From the NCBI GenBank assembly GCA_001692895.1, contig KV748271.1, forward strand, positions 124,001-188,000: a stretch of DNA of 64,000 nucleotides, in the 5' to 3' direction. The stretch comes from Cenococcum geophilum 1.58 (taxonomy: Eukaryota > Ascomycota > Dothideomycetes > Gloniales > Gloniaceae). The notes under the pieces are model-generated. The model made no database searches, was not told the origin of the DNA, and saw only the letters and a list, made by a program, of their open reading frames with translations. The position numbers were made by a program, and so were the translations under genes. Numbering within the stretch: position 1 is the first letter of the stretch; every line of letters starts with the position of its first letter. Positions 56,330 to 64,000 of this stretch are shown here, one piece after another.

Positions 56330-58083
56330 AACTCGAGCTTCTATAAGATAGGGCTGTAGTAGTTCTAAGTAGAGGTTGTAAAATTCTTCTACGGCTTATA
56401 TAAGTCCTATACAGTTGACAGGTTCCTATAAGGGTTTAGTAAAACCTCTTTATTTCGTAAGGTATATATATTAGTATTTATATTTATTATACTTAATATT
56501 ATTAATTCTTTTAATAAAGTACTTGTCCTTACTATCTACCTTAACTAGTAGGGGAGGTTCCTAGATCTATCTAAGTAGAGCGTCTAATATAGGGATAGTA
56601 GGGCGGAGGACTAATATATAGAATACGGGGTGGATTTTAACTGTATTAGGGAGCTTTAGTCGGTAGGTATAAGAAGAGATAACCCCTTTAACCTTATAGG
56701 GGCCAGCGTTCTTCTAATTAAGCTTCTTAGTAGGTTATTTTATATTTAGATTTCTTATATCTAGCTAGATAAAGTTACTAATTTAGTAGGCTAGTGCTAG
56801 GGTTCGGTTCTTATTTACTCCGGCTTTATAGACGGATTAGGCCTATATTATTTCGTTAGTAAGGAACCCTTATAGTTCTTCTATCTTATTTATAAATTTA
56901 TCTACTTCTATAATTTATAAAATATAATAAGTGGGGTAAAGAACATTACTAAAGGGTTTAAAACCCATTTATAGATACTAGCCGTAGTTAGCTAGGAATA
57001 GGGAGACCTTTATAGTTTACGAGATGGAGTTATTTATAGTAAACTCGGTGAATATAAGCTAGTTAATCCAATCGTCTTATAAATACGATGTGTATATCCG
57101 GATATACTATTCTATTATAGTATTTATACGTTTCGTTTAACCGTCCGTTTCTAAGTAATATACAATAGATAGTAGTGCTTTAATGCGGAGTTAGGTAGTT
57201 AGTTCTTTCTAGAATATAGAGATAAACTAGCTACCTCTATTGGAGATAATCGTTTTAGGAAGTCTATAGAGTTTTTATATATAATCTAGGAATAATTAAG
57301 CGATAGTAGGCGTTAATATATTAGGGCAGGCGATTAAGTGCCTTATCTTAGATAGTCGGTCTATAACTACTATAATATTTATATAGCCTTTACTTATAAG
57401 GAGGTCAATAATAAAGTTAATTAAGATGTCCTTCTATCTTTAATCCGGAATAGGTAGTAGCTTTAGTAGGCTATTATATATCTTATGCGAAGCTCTAGCT
57501 CGTTGGTAGATATAGTAGCTAGAGACGTACCTTTGTGTTATATTATATATATTTAGCCAGTAATACTTCCATTAGAGTAGCTCTAGAGTTTTTCCTTAGC
57601 CTAGGTGGCCGGCTACTAGTAGGTCGTATACGTGTTTAAAGAGCTTAAGCTTAAGTTTATCGTGGTCGGGTATAACTAGGTGGTTCCGGTAGTATAAGTA
57701 GTTTCCGCGGGCTTTATATTTACGTAGAAAAATCTTTTTAGAGTGTCTAATACCATCTTTTATTAGCTTAAGCGTCTCTTAGATAAACTTGCTATTTGGG
57801 TATTCGTTAACTATAATCTATTTAATCGTTTAATTTGTTATTTTAAAGGCGTATACTATAAGGTCTTTAGTAGGATGATTAAATAGTTTAAGGCGGAGCA
57901 AAGTCTACTTTTAGTAGGAACGCGCTTCTTCTAGTACTGGCGTGTCTTATAAGTATTAGGTTAGGGTATTAGGTTTCTAGCCTTAAACACCTAGGCGGTA
58001 TATAATTAAGAATTAGAAACGAGATAAGTATTCTAACTAGCGGGCCTAATAATAACTTAGCTATTTTATAGTCGTAAAGTACT
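56330..58083 (-). pseudogene. D2 Pol, RNase H to chromodomain
   Basis: Chromodomain remnant near 56370-56500, integrase core about 56970-57450, integrase zinc region about 57490-57640 and RNase H end about 57930-58083, each matching D1 in reverse. It carries more TAG codons than D1, so D2 was mutated harder or earlier. Confidence 0.82.
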
Positions 58084-58119
58084 CAGTGCTGCCAATAATC
58101 AAATATCCTAATTGATTGG

Positions 58120-58235
58120 CGGGATATTCAGACCTGCGGAGGATAGGGCCGGATAGCCATCTCGGATAATAGACCTATCAGCTGATAGTATCCGGAGACT
58201 ATCCGGATAGTCTCCGGATAGTCTTGGCATAATCC
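58120..58235. repeat. Left arm of an inverted repeat in hAT2
   Basis: TCTCGGATAATAGACCTATC and its neighbours recur in reverse at 58970-59085, with many transitions in the right arm (GG to AA-type changes). The part CAGACCTGCGGAGGATA also recurs in reverse at about 60550-60570. Inner palindromes such as CTATCCGGATAG are present. Confidence 0.75.
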
Positions 58236-58411
58236 CCTCAACACGCTTACACTTGCGATGCACCCCCCAGTATTATATAAATAATTTTTCTATTGGTATA
58301 GATTTATAGAGCTTGCAAAGCGCTTTAAAATGGTACCACTTTTATCTAAATATCCTAAGGATAAGTAATATTATATAGATATAAAGCTTACAAGAGCTCT
58401 GCGGAATAAGG

Positions 58412-58860
58412 AGCCGCGCACGAAGCTCTACCAAAGCTCTGCACGAAGCTCTACACGAAGCTCTGCACGAAGCTCCGCACGAAGCTCTGTATACGGAGGC
58501 TCTGCGCAACGGCTCTGCGTACGACGGTTCTGCTCTACTACGGAGGCTCTATATAGAGCTTTGTGCAGAGCTTCGTGTAGAGCTTCGTGTAGAGCTTCGT
58601 GTAGAGCTTCGTGCAGAGCTTCGTGTAGAGCTTCGTGCAGAGCTTCGTGCAGAGCTTCGTGCAGAGCTTCGTGCAGAGCCTCGTGTAGAGCCTCGTGTAG
58701 AGCTTCGTGCAGAGCCTCGTATAGAGCCTCCGTACGTAATGCTTCGTGCAGAGCCTCTATACGCAGAGCTTTATGTAGAGCCTCTATACGTAGAGATTTA
58801 TCTAGATCCTCGTATAAAGCCTTATATAAAGCTTTTATACGTAGAGCCTCTATATAATAT
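58412..58860. repeat. Inverted 12-bp minisatellite
   Basis: Left part (about 58412-58500) has GCACGAAGCTCT units; right part (58561-58720) has the reverse, GAGCTTCGTGCA, repeated 13 or more times, decaying to 58860. The two arms can pair as a long hairpin. The open frame through the right arm (58561-58857) encodes a CRAS tetrapeptide repeat simply because the unit is 12 bases. Confidence 0.88.
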
Positions 58861-60120
58861 AATAATATTTAATTAAAAATATATATAACTACTTAGCTAA
58901 TAAATATTTATTTTATTATAGACGTCTAGACCTCTCTAAGCTTTAAATAATTATATACTAAGAAATATAGCTATCGCTATCTAAAGACTATCTAGATAGT
59001 CTCTAAATACTATTAGCTAATAGGTCTATTATCTAAGAGGTCTATTTAGCCTACCCTTTATAGGTCTATTAAAGATATACTTATAAAGAATAAACTATCC
59101 TATTTAGTTAGGCGGATAATAACCCTACCTAAGGATAGCCTAGATATAATATCTAGATAAGGTTTAGTATCTATAGAATTTAACTATCCTATAGAACGCC
59201 GGCGTCTATTTAGAAGTAGTCCGTATAGAATACCGAGCTTAAAAATACGCGTATAGATTTAAGCAATAGATTTTTATTAACTATGCCTTCTAAACGTACT
59301 TTTAATAATATAGATCTTATTAAACCGACCCAATATTAAATTAATCTAAATCGTAAGGTAAAAGAACCTCCTCTATAGCCCTACTCTCTAATTATAGAAC
59401 CTTAATTATAATAGACTACTGGCGCTGCGCTAAGACACTAGGATGTAGCCTGGAAGGCTACATTAGCACGACTTTCGTATATCTTATATAACTTACTACC
59501 CTGTCTCTTAATATTGCATATCTCACTACTTATTTCTATTACGTCGTCTATAGTAGCGATTATAACTTATTATCGGCATTGCTGATAACCCTTTACCATC
59601 CTTTCTTATATATATATTCTACTTAATTTCCATAGATTTATAATTAAGTCGCTTATTTAATTCCTATATTATAAAGCTTATATTAATCCTATTAATATTA
59701 TTAACTAGTTCTTATTAATAATAGATAGACGTAAATCGGCGTAAGGGATAAAACTAAATCTTTTATTTCTATTATATAACGCTATAAATATAGCTAGTAC
59801 TAGGCTTTATATAAAGCTACGTATATAGAGCTTCTATATATAGAGTCTTTTATATAGAGCGTTATATTAAGCGTTATATAGAGCGTTATATTAAGCGTTA
59901 TATAGAGTCTCTATATATAAAGTCTTTAATATAGAGTATCGTGCAGAGCGTTATATAGAGCATTGTAGTAGTATTAGTATTACGTATTAGTAGAGCCTTA
60001 GAGATCTAAATAGGGCTTTAAGCAGAGCTTTACGGAGAGTTTTTGCAGAGCTTTATGTAGAGCCTCTACTATCTACTGCAAAAGATCGGTAAAAATCGCC
60101 AAGCCTTAGTAGCGTGTATT
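58861..60120. other. AT-rich hAT2 interior, no gene seen
   Basis: Includes the right arm of an inverted repeat (58970-59085) and degenerate repeats of GAGCGTTATAT and AGCGTTATATTA at about 59815-59965. A GCAGAGCTTTA series at about 60018-60065 resembles the 12-bp minisatellite. Translation of 59280-59760 gives no recognisable motif. Confidence 0.5.
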
Positions 60121-60127
60121 ACCCCTA

Positions 60128-60285
60128 CATTAAAACAATATACCCCCTATAGCCCTACTAATATAGCTCCATATTTTATAAATAGAGACCTATTTTATAG
60201 CTCTATTTTAGGGCTATAAAATAGGCTATTATTTATAAAATATAGAGCGTTATTAGTAGGGTTATAGGGGGTACTTTATAATGGC
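60128..60285. repeat. Foldback element 1 (MITE-like)
   Basis: Arms of about 75 bases pair around 60206: ACCCCCTATAGCCCTACTAA on the left, and its near-complement TTAGTAGGGTTATAGGGGGT on the right. No coding capacity. Confidence 0.82.
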
Positions 60286-60329
60286 TTAAGGCTCTCCGCT
60301 AACTTATCCAACCCCTCTATTCCTAGAAA

Positions 60330-60465
60330 TAAGCACCCCCCATAACTCTACTAAAACGGCCTTAAATTATATAAATAAAAGCTTATTTTATAGCCCTAGA
60401 ATAGAGCTATAAAATAGGCCTCTATTTTTAAAATATAGAATTATATTAGTGGGGATATAGGTGGT
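60330..60465. repeat. Foldback element 2, same family
   Basis: A second palindrome with arms related to element 1 (CTTATTTTATAGCCCTAGAA / TAGAGCTATAAAATAGGCCT). The arms are more diverged. The two lie 45 bases apart. Confidence 0.75.
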
Positions 60466-60479
60466 AAATTGTTTGGATA

Positions 60480-60600
60480 TTATCCGGATATTATCCGATA
60501 TCCGGGCTCTCCTCGGATAGGATTATTATCCGCCCGACCGGATAGGATAATCTATCCTCCGCAGGTCTGCGGGATATTTAATTGATTAACGCACGGGCCG
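60480..60600. repeat. Third copy of the GGAGGATA inverted-repeat sequence
   Basis: CTATCCTCCGCAGGTCTGCG matches in reverse the sequence at about 58127-58150. Flanking repeats ATTATCCGGATATTATCC suggest the same short-palindrome family. Confidence 0.7.
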
Positions 60601-60759
60601 TATTTAATTGAAGCTAACCTAATTAACGGCTGATTTGATTAAACTTCCAATTAATTATTTAGCTAGGGGGTTGTCCTAGTAACGTGCCGCGATAGAGTGG
60701 TAGAAAGAACAAAAGGTAAGATATTAAGCTTATTAATTGCAAGAATTCGCTAGAATTCG

Positions 60760-63060
60760 CTTTAATTTACAAGATCTGCCTTTAGCTAGTGCCTCTAACA
60801 CTTACTAGCCTCTATAACCTCTACTCCTAAGCAATTTCACTTATCTATAATAAGCCTTTTAGCCGCTAAGAATACGCGTTCTACCTTACTACTTATTACT
60901 AGTATTAAGAATATATTAAATGCCATACGTGTAAGGATAGGAAAGTTAGTTTAATGCTTCTTCCACTATATAAACGAGTCCTTAATTAATAGAAGCCGGC
61001 AATTAAAAGACTTTAGATAGGTATTAAGCTCTAGACTATCTATATCCTTCTTCTTCTACTTATAATACTTCCGCAATAGGTAATTAACTAAGAATTCGTC
61101 GTATGCAAGGTAGGAAGATTTTACATTATTTAGCTAATTCTTAAAGTTAAAGGCGGAATTAATATTAGGAACCTTTTTATAATAACTTAGGAAAAGGTCT
61201 TTAAATGCCGTCCTTACGGTCTTAACCCAACTTAGATGCTCTGCCTACTTATCCTTAAAGTACTTAAATCGCCGTATAGGGTGAAGGACAATAGCTATAA
61301 TATAAAGAGGTAAGAAATCTGTTAGCTTAAAGTACTTCTTAAGCTTTAGCCAGGCCGTGTTAATACTAGTGTTATAGTGCTTAGTGTGTTTAAAATCGGC
61401 ATTAGACTTATTAATCTCCTTCTACGCCTTCTCAAGAATATTATATATAAATTTTATACTATAGAGAACTCTCTATAGTGCGCTATATTATCCCTCTTAA
61501 CTAACTCTCTATACTTAACCTTTCTCTTATTTATAAAGCTATTAAAAGGGAACTAGTATTTTTTACTACCTAATTAGGTCCTCCTAATCGGCCTCTTATA
61601 GAAAGTCTTATTAAAGGTTATAGGCACCCTACTAGTTTAGAAGTTTCCAGCGGGTTTAGTAAAGGGTAATAGTAGCACGTAGTTTAATGGCTAGTATTTA
61701 TTAGTATAATAGCTAATATAAATTATAACAACTTAGACAAATAGCTCTAAACCGAGCCTTAAATAATTGCTATCTTTATAATACTAAATTAAGGAGAAGA
61801 AGAAGGGGTTACTAAGACCAATGTAAATAAATATATACAGCTGACCGCCAAGGCTTATTATGCAGTATGCCTAAGTTATATACGTTACTATAAGCGCTAC
61901 TATAGGAATATACGGTATAAGTTGCCAGCTGGCAACTTATAGTAACTTATTACGGCCGCAAAGAGCCTAGAAATAGCATGTAGTATAATACCCCTAGTAG
62001 TAACCGAGAATAGCAATATGCAATATAGCAATATGCGGCATAATGGCAATATGCGGCATATTGCGGCGATATGGCGGCAATATAGTAAATAATATGCTTT
62101 AGAACCGTTATATAAATAAAAGAAACAGGATATACCACGAGAAATTATAGCCTCAGTTGAATTCCACCGAATTCCTCTATCTGTAAGAAGCTGGTAATAT
62201 TAGAAGTCTTCCTCCTAGCACTCTCTAAATGTTATTTTCCTTATTAAATTATAGTTAATATAGATATAGATATTATAGAGCTTGCCGATCGGGCCTATAC
62301 TATTCTAAATTTTAAATACTTTATCGTATAAAGTACTAGCTAGCTTCCGCTTAAGCTTACTAACGCCCTTACTAAATAGTAAGGCCTTAATAACTAGGTT
62401 AATAATATAGCTAAGACATTATAGGCGTAAATAGCTAACATTAATATTAAACCGAGTTGCTAGCTCCTTTAGTATAGTATCGTTATCTATAGCATTATCT
62501 ATTATAAACGCCCTAAGATTCTAGCTAATCTCGTAGTTATTAATAACATTAGCTGTAATTTCTGCAATTAATTGGCTAGATTTTGCTCTATTTACTTTCC
62601 AGAAACCTAGAAGATAGTACTTAAGCTTATACTCCTTACTAATAAAGTAAGCGTATATTGCTATATACTCGTCACGATTTAGAGAGCGCTAGCCATTAAG
62701 TAAGAGGTTAATTTTGCTTTTTGTATATAAAATCTTATCCTTAATCTATATCTTCCTTAACTAAACTATATCTATTACCTAGCCCCTAATTATAGTATGC
62801 GAGGATAGAAGAATTGCTTTAATCTTAAGTTGGCTAGAAATAAGGAGCTGTTAAAATTATATATTTTAAATAGTCATAAAGCTAAGGTTATAGGCCATAA
62901 TTATATCAATAAAGTCCTTTTTATATTTAAAATTGTCAAATAGCGGTAGAAGAAGACCACGTTGTATAAAGCCTGCGTAAGTAGAACTTTGTCCTTATAA
63001 CAAGATAAAGTTAGAATCTCCACCGGCTTTAGTTATTCTATGGGTCTTTTTTTAAATAAG
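60760..63060 (-). pseudogene. hAT2 transposase
   Basis: A hAT-family cut-and-paste transposase, distinct in sequence from hAT1. Minus strand, N to C: INLLLNGWRSLNRDEYIAIYA and KLKYYLLGFWKVNR (about 62580-62710), AFIIDNAIDNDTILKELATR (about 62450-62520), YIINLVIKALLFSKGVSKLK (about 62350-62420), PIGKLYN (about 62270-62290), and the dimerisation region AFNIFLILVISSKVERVFLAA with KRLIIDK (about 60850-60930). TAG codons interrupt the frame throughout. The N terminus is unclear because no BED finger is readable. Confidence 0.83.
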
Positions 63061-63138
63061 ATACAATTAATAAGGTAGAGACTATATTAAAGAGCTAGGT
63101 ACTATAAGCCTTTTTTTAATGGCAGCGCTTATAGAACT

Positions 63139-63178
63139 AGAGCTTCTTATAGTCCTTTACTTATAGATTAGCTCTATA
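63139..63178 (-). mobile_element. D2 continuation right of hAT2 (short)
   Basis: AGAGCTTCTTATAGTC matches D-type sequence directly after the hAT2 target site. Beyond about 63155 the match fades. AGATTAGCTCTATA at 63165-63178 is the SINE target site. Confidence 0.5.
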
Positions 63179-63562
63179 AGTGGCTAAGAGCAGAAGGATC
63201 TCTAGAAGGAGGTAACTCCTACTAAAGTCCTAGTAAACAGACTATAGAAAGCAAAAGGATAGAAATAAACTATAAAAAGGATAGGGACAGGCGTTAGGAT
63301 TATTTAAGACTTTATTCCGATTTTTTCTACTATTTTTATATTATTTTCTTACTACCCAATAGTTGCTAACAACCTAGTATATTACTAGGAAGCTGTAAAT
63401 CCCTAGTTTAGGGATTTATAAACTACTAGGACATAGCTACTAGTACATATTAAGCTGCCTAGAAAGGATTTATGTATATAGAACTATAGCGCCATAGCCT
63501 AGAGGCTGCATGCGCAGTATTGTACGTAGTATAATATAACGGATATAAAAAATAAAAATAAA
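63179..63562 (+). mobile_element. SINE-like element, full length
   Basis: 384 bases from AGTGGCTAAGAGCAG to an A-rich tail (ATAAAAAATAAAAATAAA). AGATTAGCTCTATA occurs exactly on both sides (63165-63178 and 63563-63576), a 14-bp target duplication. It has no coding capacity. A TGGCTAAGAGC box near the 5' end and GGTAACTCC about 30 bases on are weak matches to pol III boxes A and B, pointing to a tRNA-derived SINE; the 3' half is shared with the retroposons ending at 2454 and 45985, as with SINEs that borrow a LINE tail. Confidence 0.82.
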
Positions 63563-63576
63563 AGATTAGCTCTATA

Positions 63577-63838
63577 CTAATAAACCTAGGAAACCTTTGC
63601 CTTTATATTTAGTACCTATTTATTATATAAGCAATACTATATATCCTAAAGAAGCTGGCCGCGGTATTTAAGAGTATTGAATTAAATATCAAAAGCGCAG
63701 GTGTACGAGGTCTAAGTGGGCCGAGATGCTTCTAAGGTAGTCTTAAGTAAATTAGAATTAGATAATTAAGAAATTTCGTTAATATCCAAACTTATATTAT
63801 CCTTAAAAGGTAATAAAGTTATTATATAAGACGATGGT
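63577..63838. other. Unassigned sequence before a C-type LTR
   Basis: AT-rich, with no recognisable motif on either strand. It may be further D2 or unrelated target sequence. Confidence 0.4.
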
Positions 63839-64000
63839 TATAACGGAACCTTATAGGAAATACTACGGTGGGCTCGTTATTAGGCTAAGTATATAGGTAT
63901 AGATTAAACAAGTAAACAACAACTAGATCGTAGAGTAGGTTACCTAATAGATTAACTTTAATTATATTCTAAGATTTACTATAAGAAGAGAACTATCTAA
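63839..64000 (-). repeat. C-type LTR in reverse, cut by window end
   Basis: TATAACGGAACCTTATAGGA through ACTATCTAA matches the 3' part of the C LTR in reverse (about 24222-24381), with many transitions. It marks another C copy or solo LTR continuing beyond the window. Confidence 0.8.

Larger units (their letters stand above)
55974..58083 (-). mobile_element. D2, reverse D-type copy, 3' half
   Basis: A D-type 3' LTR (55974-56316) followed by reverse pol corresponding to D1 about 49205-50980. It breaks at the hAT2 insertion point (AAAGTACT, 58076-58083). A short continuation is visible right of hAT2 (about 63139-63155). The rest of the element and its 5' LTR are not in the window. Confidence 0.85.
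58084..63130 (-). mobile_element. hAT transposon hAT2
   Basis: Left end CAGTGCTGCCAATAA and right end TTAATGGCAGCGCTT are imperfect inverted repeats (about 12 of 15). The 8 bases outside are AAAGTACT (58076-58083) and ATAGAACT (63131-63138), six of eight alike. D-type sequence stops on the left and picks up on the right (TTCTTATAGTC) at the matching point of D1 near 49205. The right half has a transposase; the left 2.6 kb is noncoding and full of inverted and tandem repeats, perhaps from smaller nested elements. Confidence 0.75.

Noticed and set aside
58561..58857. 98-codon CRAS-repeat protein
   Set aside because: A 12-base tandem repeat in frame; no sequence outside the array supports a gene.

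Overview
The window looks like a transposon graveyard from a filamentous ascomycete (Pezizomycotina). No intact host gene is visible. Every coding segment I could recognise belongs to a mobile element, and nearly all carry many in-frame TAG and TAA stops. The stops have the footprint of repeat-induced point mutation (RIP). CA has become TA and TG has become TA on both strands, so Gln and Trp codons became TAG, His became Tyr, catalytic Asp became Asn, and TGA is very scarce. The assignments below come from conceptual translation by eye, target-site duplications (TSDs), LTR pairing and reading frames that rejoin across insertions.

Layout, left to right. 1-936: GC-rich triplet repeats and unassigned sequence. 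About 937-7160: a reverse-strand Helitron with a degenerate Rep/helicase gene, split at 2431-3749 by a poly(A)-tailed retroposon with its own TSD and a hairpin-bearing minisatellite. 7301-33315: Ty3/gypsy chromovirus A1, whose 3' LTR is split by a hAT transposon (hAT1, 13160-33285, 8-bp TSD). Two further chromoviruses, B (14984-23904) and C (23956-31908), sit inside the hAT1 transposase gene. 33354-55973: an older reverse copy, A3, containing reverse copy A2 (34060-54926). A2 contains forward chromovirus D1 (36723-51337). D1 gag contains a retroposon-like insertion (37279-45985, 18-bp TSD). That insertion contains a DNA transposon with long terminal inverted repeats and a retroviral-type integrase (37999-42233, 5-bp TSD). 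Three solo LTRs are scattered through A2 and A3.

55974 to the right edge: reverse copy D2, cut by a second hAT (hAT2, 58084-63130) rich in inverted and tandem repeats. A full-length SINE-like element (63179-63562, 14-bp TSD) follows, and then a reverse C-type LTR that runs off the window.

The genes do not cooperate as a pathway; the history is one of serial insertion. The nesting gives a relative time order: A3, then A2, then D1, then the retroposon, then the integrase transposon; and A1, then hAT1, then B and C. The most notable element is the integrase transposon at 37999-42233. It has about 135-bp inverted repeats, a 5-bp TSD, a recognisable D-D-E core, an upstream zinc-binding region and a C-terminal cysteine-rich motif. 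It resembles KRBA2/Ginger-type integrases rather than a standard fungal Tc1, hAT or MULE element. Its mutations are mild compared with the elements around it.
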